This document shows, one piece after another, positions 1 through 5,050 of a stretch of 5,050 nt of DNA. Positions within the stretch are counted from its first letter, which is position 1. Each line of letters starts with the position of its first letter. Source of the DNA: an uncultured Leucothrix sp. (lineage in GTDB: Bacteria; Pseudomonadota; Gammaproteobacteria; Thiotrichales; Thiotrichaceae); NCBI GenBank assembly GCA_938004025.1, contig CALKXC010000089.1, forward strand, positions 1-5,050, given 5' to 3'. The translations under genes and the position numbers were made by a program. The notes under the pieces were generated by a model. The model did no database searches and had not been told where the DNA came from. It was given only the letters and a program-made list of their open reading frames with translations.

Positions 1-571
1 CGGGTGTTGCCCAAGTGGCATCTAAAATAGAAAGCGCACCATGAGCTCTGGTTGCTGCTGAAATAGCCGGGATGTCAGGCACTTCAAAAGTGCCAGAGCC
101 TGGTGCTTCATACATAACCGCGGCGGTGTTTTCTTTGAATAGTGCTGAAATGTCTTTACCAATCATTGAATCAAAGTAGCTGACTTCAACACCATAACGC
201 ACCAGAACATTGTCACAAAAAGCACGTGTTGGACTGTAAACATTGTCAGCCACTAATACGTGAGTGCCCGCTTTTGCAACGGCCATTAATGAAATGGTGA
301 TGGCGGCCAACCCAGAGGAAACGGTAATCGCCGAATCACCGCCTTCCAATTCAGCCATCATCTTCTCTAGCTCAAAGCTTGCAGGGTGCCCATAGCGTCC
401 ATAATAAAGCGTACCGCACTCATAGCGATGATCTCGCGCATATTCAAAGTCAGCCAGCGTATCGAAAAGTATGGTTGAGCTTTGAAAGACGGGTAGGTTG
501 ACTGACCCTTTACTAATACCTGAATTACGCCCGAGATGGACGAGTGCATCGCTGAGTTTATTTGAGTCCAT
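1..571 (-). CDS. metC: Cystathionine beta-lyase, MetC-type PLP C-S lyase (partial, N-terminal 190 residues)
   Basis: This is the first 190 codons of a Cys/Met-metabolism PLP enzyme; the rest, including the PLP lysine, lies beyond the left edge. The family cleaves cystathionine or other cysteine S-conjugates to a thiol, pyruvate and ammonia in the cytoplasm. Seen: the YGR motif at Y57-R59, an ELEGG stretch near 74-78, SSGLAA near 85-90 (PLP phosphate loop), NVYSPTRAF with Y112, PGSGTFEVPDIPAI near 157-170, and DATWA with D184 (expected to pair with the PLP ring nitrogen) and W187. These match E. coli MetC Y56, R58, Y111, D185 and W188; the tryptophan favours beta-lyase over gamma-synthase or gamma-lyase. 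The ATG at 571-569 has GAGG ten bases upstream (582-585). The gene diverges from an iclR gene, which suggests a catabolic rather than purely methionine-biosynthetic role (inference). MetC-like L-cysteine desulfhydrase activity is also possible. Confidence 0.9.
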   Translation of the reverse strand, partial: MDSNKLSDALVHLGRNSGISKGSVNLPVFQSSTILFDTLADFEYARDHRYECGTLYYGRYGHPASFELEKMMAELEGGDSAITVSSGLAAITISLMAVAKAGTHVLVADNVYSPTRAFCDNVLVRYGVEVSYFDSMIGKDISALFKENTAAVMYEAPGSGTFEVPDIPAISAATRAHGALSILDATWATP

Positions 572-614
572 AACGCTGGCGCCTCATGAGTGAAAATGCG
601 TTTATGAAGATGAT

Positions 615-635
615 TGTTAATTGTGCCAATATACA
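615..635. promoter_or_regulatory. Candidate IclR-family operator, site 1
   Basis: This is a 21-base dyad, TGT-N2-ATTG-N3-CAAT-N2-ACA, centred on position 625. A near-copy occurs at 1598-1617: 613-632 matches it at 17 of 20 positions, including an uninterrupted AATTGTGCCA (619-628). Symmetry, overlap with the minus-strand -10 and start region, and recurrence in the only other sizeable intergenic gap make it a good candidate for binding by the adjacent IclR protein. Binding itself is inferred. Confidence 0.45.
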
Positions 636-657
636 GTACATGTGTTTCTTATATCAA
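628..657 (-). promoter_or_regulatory. Candidate sigma-70 promoter for the metC-like gene
   Basis: On the minus strand, TTGATA (657-652) serves as -35 and TATATT (633-628) as -10, with an 18-base spacer. Both hexamers match the consensus in five of six positions. Transcription would begin near position 620, leaving a leader of about 50 bases before the ATG at 571. The -10 box and start site fall inside the dyad at 615-635, so a protein bound there should block this promoter. Confidence 0.5.
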
Positions 658-737
658 TACAATGCTGTTTTGGGCTGTCTATCATTCGAAAGTGGCATCG
701 GTTATGATTAAATTTCATTAGGTTTAAGCAGCATTTC

Positions 738-751
738 GGAGTGAGTTCTTG
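738..751 (+). promoter_or_regulatory. Ribosome binding site and TTG start of iclR
   Basis: GGAG at 738-741 lies seven bases before TTG at 749-751. The GTG at 741 reaches a stop within four codons, so it cannot start the gene. The first ATG in frame is well inside the protein, past the helix-turn-helix. TTG is therefore the best-supported start, a weak codon in keeping with low regulator levels. Confidence 0.7.
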
Positions 752-1531
752 AGTAAAGCACCAGAAAAAAGCACTGAAACTCCAGCGGTGAGAGTGGATT
801 CAACGCTCTCTAAAGGCTTGAGTATCCTGGAGACTTTAGCTGGGTCGCCTAAAGGGCGAGGTGTCACTGAGCTTTCACAAATACTAGGGTTGAGTAAGTC
901 GAATACTTTCCGTTTGCTTCGCTCTTTGTCTGAGTTGGGTTATGTCAGGATGAGTGAAAACAAGGCTTATTCGGCAACACTCAAGGTTTGGCAAGTCGGG
1001 CAAACTTTAATGGATAACATTGATTTGCCTGCTTTGTGCGCCCCTCATATGTTGAAACTATCCCAAGAGTTTGGTGAAGCGATTTACTTGGCCGTACCTG
1101 AAGGCTTATCGGTCATTTACATCGATAAACTGGAAAGCACTCAGCCTATTCGCTCGTTTACTCCAAAAGGTGGCACGGCCCCGATCCATTGTGTTGGTAC
1201 TGGAAAAGCGATTTTGGCTGCCAACTATGAGCAGCTACGTGATCAGTTGAAAGGGAATTTGAAGCGTTATACCGATAATACTATTACCTCGATGCAGCGG
1301 ATGGACAAGGACATGGCCAGTGCCCGCGCTAATGGTTACGCGATTGATACTGCTGAGTACCGTGACGGAATTTACAGTTTTGGTGCCGCTATTTTAATGC
1401 CTACCGGCGAGGCGATTGCCGCGATTGGGGTGTCTGTTCCTGAAGTCAATTTGAAAGGGAATCGTGCGGAGGAGATTTCATTGGCCGTGGGCAAACAGGC
1501 GGCAGAAGCATCGCGAATGCTAGCTAGTTAG
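749..1531 (+). CDS. IclR-family transcriptional regulator
   Basis: This 260-residue protein has the usual IclR length and layout. The N-terminal winged helix-turn-helix spans about residues 17-80; its core at 38-66 begins GVTELSQILGLSKSNTF and ends in LGYV. The C-terminal effector-binding domain spans about 95-258 and has the family signatures IHCVGTGKAILA (146-157), a GYAIDTAEYRDGI segment (196-208) and a closing stretch with AIGVSVP (225-231). IclR proteins bind DNA as dimers or tetramers and commonly respond to small organic acids or aromatics, acting as repressor or activator. It lies between a divergent C-S lyase gene and the dioxygenase/CoA-transferase/crotonase genes and is the likely local regulator of both. 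The gene ends in two adjacent in-frame TAG codons (1529-1534). The effector cannot be read from the sequence; a carboxylate or CoA-pathway intermediate is plausible. Confidence 0.93.
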   Translation: MSKAPEKSTETPAVRVDSTLSKGLSILETLAGSPKGRGVTELSQILGLSKSNTFRLLRSLSELGYVRMSENKAYSATLKVWQVGQTLMDNIDLPALCAPHMLKLSQEFGEAIYLAVPEGLSVIYIDKLESTQPIRSFTPKGGTAPIHCVGTGKAILAANYEQLRDQLKGNLKRYTDNTITSMQRMDKDMASARANGYAIDTAEYRDGIYSFGAAILMPTGEAIAAIGVSVPEVNLKGNRAEEISLAVGKQAAEASRMLAS

Positions 1532-1588
1532 TAGATAACGCGCTTTTTATTTGATTGTTGAGATAGGCTCAAGGTTGAAGCTGGGATA

Positions 1589-1617
1589 TTGCCAGAAATT
1601 TTCAATTGTGCCATTAT
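1589..1617 (+). promoter_or_regulatory. Weak candidate sigma-70 promoter for the dioxygenase operon
   Basis: TTGCCA (1589-1594) and CATTAT (1612-1617) are spaced by 17 bases. The -35 matches TTGACA in five of six positions and the -10 matches TATAAT in four of six. The operator-like motif covers the spacer and -10, mirroring its position at the minus-strand promoter of the metC-like gene. Confidence 0.35.
1598..1617. promoter_or_regulatory. Candidate IclR-family operator, site 2
   Basis: This stretch matches 613-632 at 17 of 20 positions and includes the identical decamer AATTGTGCCA (1604-1613). Its own dyad symmetry is weaker than at site 1, but a second inverted repeat, TGAAA-N6-TTTCA (1619-1634), follows directly. 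Same-orientation copies in both intergenic gaps beside iclR suggest co-regulation of both transcription units. Confidence 0.4.
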
Positions 1618-1682
1618 TTGAAATAAATGTTTCATATGTCAGCACCATATCTAGCCCCGCAGTCACTATTTAGGAAGCGAAC

Positions 1683-2264
1683 ATGTCAGATGTAAAGCAT
1701 ACCCCTTCAGAATATACTCTCGAAGAATATCTTCAAGATGTTCGATCTATCCTCAGTAAAGAAAGCGACCCGGCGGTGTTCACCGCCAGTATCAAACCGC
1801 TTTCTCAACGACTTGCTGCATCACCTGCCATGCAAGATGCTGCCTATCGAGTGTGTGATGAAGAGCAGGGTTTTGGAGCACATTTGTTGCACGAAGAAGC
1901 GCAGCACGAGCTGGCTGTTTTCATGTTTGCGTGGTTACCCGGTCGTGGCACACCGCCGCATAACCATGAAACTTGGGCCGTTGTGACGGTAGTTGAGGGT
2001 GAGGAGCACGAAACGCACTTCGCCCGAAATGACGACGGCAGCAAAGCTGGATATGCTGAGCTGGAGAAAACCAGTGATGGAATCATGCGCGCAGGTGATG
2101 TCTCGGTGTGTATGCCCCAAGGTATTCATAGCGTCTGGAACAACAGTGATGAGCTGTCGATTTCTCTTCATACCTACGGCAAGCATATTAACTTTACTGG
2201 CCGCTCATCTTTTGATCCTGAGAAGAATGCTGAAATTCCGTATTTGGTCACGGTGGAAAACTAA
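1683..2264 (+). CDS. Cupin thiol dioxygenase (cysteine / 3-mercaptopropionate dioxygenase-like)
   Basis: This 193-residue protein has the size of bacterial cysteine-dioxygenase family enzymes, which use mononuclear Fe(II) and O2 to convert a thiol to a sulfinate in the cytoplasm. Seen: cupin motif 1, PGRGTPPHNHETW (86-98), supplying H93 and H95; the EGEEHETHF strand (105-113); cupin motif 2 with H149 in PQGIHSVWN; then SLHTYG, giving S161, H163 and Y165. These fit the three-histidine iron site and the Ser-His-Tyr triad of the family. The position of the mammalian crosslinking cysteine (Cys93) appears to be A99, so no Cys-Tyr cofactor is expected, as in most bacterial members. Residues 1-75 are probably largely helical, as usual. 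The start has AGGAAG five bases upstream. The stop overlaps the next start (TAATG), implying coupled translation with the CoA-transferase. A 3-mercapto acid is a reasonable substrate guess; cysteine remains possible. Confidence 0.85.
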   Translation: MSDVKHTPSEYTLEEYLQDVRSILSKESDPAVFTASIKPLSQRLAASPAMQDAAYRVCDEEQGFGAHLLHEEAQHELAVFMFAWLPGRGTPPHNHETWAVVTVVEGEEHETHFARNDDGSKAGYAELEKTSDGIMRAGDVSVCMPQGIHSVWNNSDELSISLHTYGKHINFTGRSSFDPEKNAEIPYLVTVEN

Positions 2265-3406
2265 TGCAAGCGCTGAGCGGGGTTAAAGTTGTTGAGTTTT
2301 GTGAAATTGCCGCAGGGCCATTTTCCGCAATGTTACTGGCAGACAGTGGTGCTGATGTCATAAAGGTTGAGCGGCCCTCGGGCGATGCCATGCGCATGTG
2401 GCCTCCGCTGACTGCAGGCTTTAGCGAAAACTTTGCTTCCATCAATCGCAACAAACGTTCGATCGTTTTGGACATGAAAACAGAAGCGGGTCTTGCTGCT
2501 GCTCGATCGCTGATATTGGATAGTGACGTGGTGTTAGAAAACTTCCGCCCCGGTGTGATGGCGCGTTTGGGGATTGATTATGCAACAATGTCAGCTGAAA
2601 AAAACTCCCTGATCTACTGCTCGATTTCTGCATTTGGCCAAACAGGCCCACGCTCTAAACAAGGCGGCTTTGACCTTACCATGCAAGCCATGGCTGGCGT
2701 GATGAGTGTCACTGGCGAACCGGGTGGCGCACCGGTTAAGTGTGGGGTACCACTGTGTGACTTTGTCTCGGCGCTTTATGGTGCTTATGGTATTTCTAAC
2801 GCGATTATCCAGCGGGACCGAACGGGTGTTGGTCAGCATATTGATGTGGCCATGATGGGTGCCACTATGGCCATTGCGGCTTTACAAACCAGTGAGTATT
2901 TTGGCACGGGTAATGACCCGCAAAAGCTTGGTTCAGCACACCCACGTAACGCGCCTTATCAGGCATTTGTCTGCGGCGATGGTTATTTTGGAATGGCCGC
3001 TGGCAATAATAATTTGTGGCATTTGGTTTGTGACGTGATTGAGCGTGAGGAGTTGAAACAGGATGCGCGTTTCCTCAATCCGACTTTGCGTGCACAAAAC
3101 CAAACAGCATTAAGAGAATTGTTAGAAGCAATATTTGTTAAGCAAACGGGTGAGCATTGGCTAGAAGCATTTAATGCCGTTGGTGTCCCTTGCAGCCCTA
3201 TCAATAGTTACTCAGATGCCTTAGCCGACCATCAGGTAGAACACATGGGCTGGGTTCAGGATATGACACTAGCAAATGGTGTCGAGACTAAAACCTTTGG
3301 TCCTGCGTTACGGATCAACAACCAAGCAGGAGTGATTAATCGTAGGCCGCCAGAGTTGGGTGAGCATACCGACGAGATTTTGGCAGAGATTGCGCGTAAG
3401 GCTTAG
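2264..3406 (+). CDS. CaiB/BaiF family III CoA-transferase
   Basis: This complete 380-residue enzyme moves CoA from an acyl-CoA donor to a carboxylate through aspartyl-anhydride and aspartyl-CoA intermediates. Seen: the N-terminal signature from LSGVKVVEF (4-12) to GADVIKVERPSGD (29-41), NRNKRSIVLD (61-70), ENFRPG (92-97), SISAFGQTGP (120-129), GGFDLTMQAMAG (134-145), SVTGEPGG (148-155), and the catalytic aspartate predicted as D166 in GVPLCD, matching Asp169 of formyl-CoA transferase. The GVGQHIDVAM segment (188-197) and a C-terminal domain ending PPELGEHTDEIL are also typical. The gene overlaps the dioxygenase stop by one base and has no clear ribosome binding site of its own, so it probably depends on translational coupling. 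Relatives act on carnitine, formate, mesaconate, itaconate and 3-sulfinopropionate; the gene order makes a sulfinated or other short carboxylic acid an attractive substrate (inference). The family is certain, the substrate is not. Confidence 0.93.
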   Translation: MQALSGVKVVEFCEIAAGPFSAMLLADSGADVIKVERPSGDAMRMWPPLTAGFSENFASINRNKRSIVLDMKTEAGLAAARSLILDSDVVLENFRPGVMARLGIDYATMSAEKNSLIYCSISAFGQTGPRSKQGGFDLTMQAMAGVMSVTGEPGGAPVKCGVPLCDFVSALYGAYGISNAIIQRDRTGVGQHIDVAMMGATMAIAALQTSEYFGTGNDPQKLGSAHPRNAPYQAFVCGDGYFGMAAGNNNLWHLVCDVIEREELKQDARFLNPTLRAQNQTALRELLEAIFVKQTGEHWLEAFNAVGVPCSPINSYSDALADHQVEHMGWVQDMTLANGVETKTFGPALRINNQAGVINRRPPELGEHTDEILAEIARKA

Positions 3407-3436
3407 TCATGCCTAATTAAATCAGGAATTACCTCC

Positions 3437-4174
3437 ATGGAAAATAACAGTTACCCCGATCTAAAGGTGGAACGTAACGGCAATACACTAACGCTAACCT
3501 TGAGTCGGCCGGATAGCGCAAATGCCTTGAGTCCTGATTTAGTGGAAGCGTTATTAGCTGAGATTACTACGGCTACAGACATTCAACTTTGTGTGATTAA
3601 AGCTGAGGGCAGAAACTTTTGTGCGGGCTTTGATTTGTCAGATATCGATGGCTTGAGTGATGGTGATTTACTGTTGCGCTTCACGCGTATTGAAACGTTG
3701 CTACAGGCTGTCCACCACGCTCCATTTCCTGTGATCGCATTGGCGCAAGGTCATGTAATTGGGGCAGGTGCAGATTTGTTTGCGGCTTGCTGGCAACGCA
3801 TTGCTGCACCAAATGCTAAATTTCGTTTTCCGGGCTGGCAGTTTGAGTTGGCGCTGGGAACTCGTAGGTTGACTCGTCTTGTTGGCACAGAAAATGCGCG
3901 TGATCTGTTGATAGATACCAAAACGATTCTGGCTGATGAGGCTTTGCAAATAGGACTTGCCACACAGGTCGCTGAGTCAGCATTATGGGACGATATGCTT
4001 GAAGTGGTGGAGCAACGCTCATCGTCACTACCACTGAATGCTCTGCACTCCATGATGGCATTAACCGCTGTCGATACTCGAGTGGAAGATATGGCCGCGG
4101 TTGTTGCTACTGCGGGTGTGCCAGGATTAAAGCAACGCATCTTGGATTACAAAGAGCGGCTTAAGCGCCGTTAA
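3437..4174 (+). CDS. Enoyl-CoA hydratase/isomerase (crotonase) family protein with non-canonical active site
   Basis: This 245-residue crotonase-fold protein is slightly shorter than typical hydratases (about 255-260). The family binds acyl-CoA thioesters and stabilises enolates with two backbone NH groups. Seen: NFCAGFDL (60-67) gives the first oxyanion-hole residue, A63; GHVIGAGADLFAAC (105-118) gives the second, about A110. Alignment with rat mitochondrial hydratase puts D113 at Glu144 and G133 (in FRFPGW) at Glu164, twenty residues apart as expected. Both acid/base glutamates are therefore missing, so ordinary enoyl-CoA hydration is doubtful; isomerase, decarboxylase, hydrolase or elimination chemistry is possible. 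LALGTRRLTRLVG (138-150) is typical of the family. AGGAA eight bases before the ATG supports the start. The gene follows the CoA-transferase by 30 bases, so it is co-transcribed and probably acts on the transferase product. Its stop overlaps that of the convergent oxidoreductase gene. Confidence 0.9.
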   Translation: MENNSYPDLKVERNGNTLTLTLSRPDSANALSPDLVEALLAEITTATDIQLCVIKAEGRNFCAGFDLSDIDGLSDGDLLLRFTRIETLLQAVHHAPFPVIALAQGHVIGAGADLFAACWQRIAAPNAKFRFPGWQFELALGTRRLTRLVGTENARDLLIDTKTILADEALQIGLATQVAESALWDDMLEVVEQRSSSLPLNALHSMMALTAVDTRVEDMAAVVATAGVPGLKQRILDYKERLKRR

Positions 4175-4182
4175 AGGCTTTT
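4157..4182. terminator. Weak hairpin at the convergent gene ends
   Basis: A 4-bp stem, CGGC (4157-4160) with GCCG (4167-4170), closes a 6-base loop and is followed by an AT-rich stretch ending in TTTT (4179-4182). It spans the two overlapping stop codons and could weakly terminate one or both convergent transcripts. The stem is short and the T-run is not adjacent, so support is thin. Confidence 0.2.
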
Positions 4183-5050
4183 ATACACCTGATGTGCAAT
4201 GAAGGCCGCTTCATACAAACGAGACATAACGGGTGCTGATCCAACGGTCGCTAGATCAGTTATTGGCAATGGCAATTCATCTTCTTTACCGCCCGCCAAC
4301 AGTTCGGCCATCGCCTTACCAAAGATCGTTCCCGGCGTAATGCCTCGCCCGTTATAACCAATTGGCGTATAAAGACCTTCCGCCAGACGATGAATTCGCG
4401 GAAGATGATCTGGCGTCATAGCTATCTGGCCATACCATGCCTTTTCAATGTCAACGGTGCCCAACTGAGGAAATAGGCGTTTAATATTGCGTTTTGCCCA
4501 AAACACCGACAAGCCTTTTTGACCGCCAACAATACGGCCCATGCTGCCAATCACAATTCGTCCAAAAGCATCTCTTCGAACCGAGAACATAATTTTTCCA
4601 GTGTCCCATAAACCTTGCCTTTCGGGTAGGATCGCTTTAGCAGCATCCCCTAGCGGCGTTGTCGCAAGCTGAAAGTAATGAATCTGGGTAAATCTTTTAT
4701 TGAGATTAGGCCATAACTCATCTGAGTAGGCATTCGTACCTAGAATAACTGAGTTTGCAGTAATTTTCTGGCCATTTTCAGTGTTTAGTGTCCACTTGTC
4801 ACCGGCCTTGTCTAGTTTCGTTATTTTTACCTCGGTTGAGAGCTTTGCACCCTCACTTAGGGCTGCTCTGGCTAATCCTCGAACATAGCCCATGGGATTT
4901 ATTGTCCCTGCACGGGTGTCATGCAGCCCTCCATAAAATGCTGTACTGCCGATCTTTTCAGCTGCTCGGTCTCTATCCAGTAAGTCGACAGGGGCGCCTA
5001 ATCGATGCCATTCTTCAGCACGTCGAGCCAGATCTTTGAATCCAGCAGGG
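4171..5050 (-). CDS. DAO-family FAD-dependent oxidoreductase, PuuB-like (partial, C-terminal 292 residues)
   Basis: The frame is open from the right edge to the TAA at 4173-4171, giving 292 residues; the N-terminal FAD GxGxxG motif and the true start lie outside. The ATG at 4893-4891 is internal, because upstream codons continue the family sequence (FYGGLHDTRAGTINP immediately before it). Seen: a SVILGTNAYSDEL segment typical of the glycine/D-amino-acid oxidase fold, a mid-domain strand GRIVIGSMGR, AWYGQIAMTPDHLPRI, and the C-terminal FAD-contact motif GYNGRGITPGTIFGKAMAELL beginning at about 4359. Such enzymes oxidise secondary or primary amines or N-methylated amino acids, including gamma-glutamylputrescine and sarcosine-type substrates, passing electrons to O2 or the respiratory chain. 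A full protein would be about 430 residues. It converges on the crotonase gene with a four-base overlap, so it is a separate transcription unit whose link to the pathway is unproven. Confidence 0.88.
   Translation of the reverse strand, partial: PAGFKDLARRAEEWHRLGAPVDLLDRDRAAEKIGSTAFYGGLHDTRAGTINPMGYVRGLARAALSEGAKLSTEVKITKLDKAGDKWTLNTENGQKITANSVILGTNAYSDELWPNLNKRFTQIHYFQLATTPLGDAAKAILPERQGLWDTGKIMFSVRRDAFGRIVIGSMGRIVGGQKGLSVFWAKRNIKRLFPQLGTVDIEKAWYGQIAMTPDHLPRIHRLAEGLYTPIGYNGRGITPGTIFGKAMAELLAGGKEDELPLPITDLATVGSAPVMSRLYEAAFIAHQVYKSL

Larger units (their letters stand above)
572..748. promoter_or_regulatory. Divergent intergenic region between the metC-like and iclR genes
   Basis: This 177-base AT-rich gap holds the start signals of both divergent genes: a convincing minus-strand promoter (628-657), a dyad-symmetric operator candidate (615-635), and the iclR ribosome binding site (GGAG, 738-741). 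A possible plus-strand -10 box, TATGAT, lies at 703-708, but no good -35 is visible at the right distance. No ORF of meaningful size is present. Divergent placement beside a regulator gene is the usual arrangement for IclR-family control of both directions. Confidence 0.7.
1532..1682. promoter_or_regulatory. Intergenic regulatory region upstream of the dioxygenase operon
   Basis: This 151-base AT-rich gap separates iclR from the catabolic genes. It contains a 5-bp perfect inverted repeat TTGAG-N5-CTCAA (1558-1572), a possible promoter (1589-1617), the second copy of the operator-like motif (1598-1617), TTATTT-G-AAATAA (1614-1626) and the overlapping TGAAA-N6-TTTCA (1619-1634). It ends in the ribosome binding site AGGAAG (1672-1677), five bases before the next ATG. 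The gap is large for this compact locus, so the downstream genes are probably transcribed from their own promoter rather than only by read-through from iclR. Confidence 0.6.

Noticed and set aside
560..587. A nine-codon minus-strand ORF (ATG at 587-585) overlapping the start of the metC-like gene in another frame.
   Set aside because: It overlaps the presumed ribosome binding site, and its peptide has no leader-like codon pattern (no Cys or Met run), so it is most likely chance.
749..1531. Treating iclR and the downstream enzymes as one simple operon.
   Set aside because: The 151-base AT-rich gap with its own promoter-like and operator-like elements argues for an independent start, although read-through is not excluded.
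1535..1556. A possible rho-independent terminator after iclR, from the GCGC followed by a T-run.
   Set aside because: No stem precedes the T-run; GCGC alone cannot form a terminator hairpin.
2264..3406. Assigning the CoA-transferase as DddD (DMSP-cleaving).
   Set aside because: DddD is about twice this length, with two fused CoA-transferase domains; this protein is a single 380-residue domain.
3751..4140. A 129-codon minus-strand ORF inside the crotonase gene.
   Set aside because: It is antisense to a well-supported gene, has no recognisable domain, and is rich in Ser, Ala and Cys as expected of a shadow frame.
4171..4893. Reading the oxidoreductase as a complete 240-residue protein starting at the ATG at 4893.
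   Set aside because: The frame stays open upstream to the window edge and encodes sequence fitting the DAO family, so this methionine is internal and the gene is truncated only by the window.

Overview
The window reads as chromosomal DNA of a proteobacterium, most likely a gammaproteobacterium and possibly marine. This rests on moderate base composition (a little under 50% G+C by eye), AGGA-type ribosome binding sites, tightly packed genes and the protein families present. The genus cannot be fixed from the sequence. There are no RNA genes, mobile elements, CRISPR arrays or long repeats.

Layout: (1) 1-571, minus strand: N-terminal half of a MetC-type cystathionine beta-lyase (PLP C-S lyase), running off the left edge. 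(2) 572-748: divergent intergenic region with a good minus-strand promoter and a dyad-symmetric operator candidate. (3) 749-1531, plus: IclR-family regulator with a TTG start. (4) 1532-1682: second regulatory gap, carrying a near-copy of the same operator candidate. (5) 1683-2264, plus: cupin thiol dioxygenase (cysteine / 3-mercaptopropionate dioxygenase-like). (6) 2264-3406, plus: family III (CaiB/BaiF) CoA-transferase, overlapping the dioxygenase stop by one base (TAATG). (7) 3437-4174, plus: crotonase-fold protein lacking both classical catalytic glutamates. (8) 4171-5050, minus: C-terminal two thirds of a DAO-family FAD-dependent oxidoreductase, convergent with the crotonase gene and overlapping it by four bases.

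Together these look like a small catabolic locus for an organosulfur or amino-acid-derived compound under local IclR control. A C-S lyase (or another entry step) could yield a thiol, the dioxygenase would make a sulfinate, the CoA-transferase would activate a carboxylate, and the crotonase could act on the CoA thioester. Part of this order matches the known route 3-mercaptopropionate -> 3-sulfinopropionate -> 3-sulfinopropionyl-CoA -> propionyl-CoA + sulfite. Here, however, a crotonase sits where that route uses an acyl-CoA-dehydrogenase-like desulfinase. The substrate and the pathway are inference; the protein families and the shared operator-like repeat are seen in the sequence.
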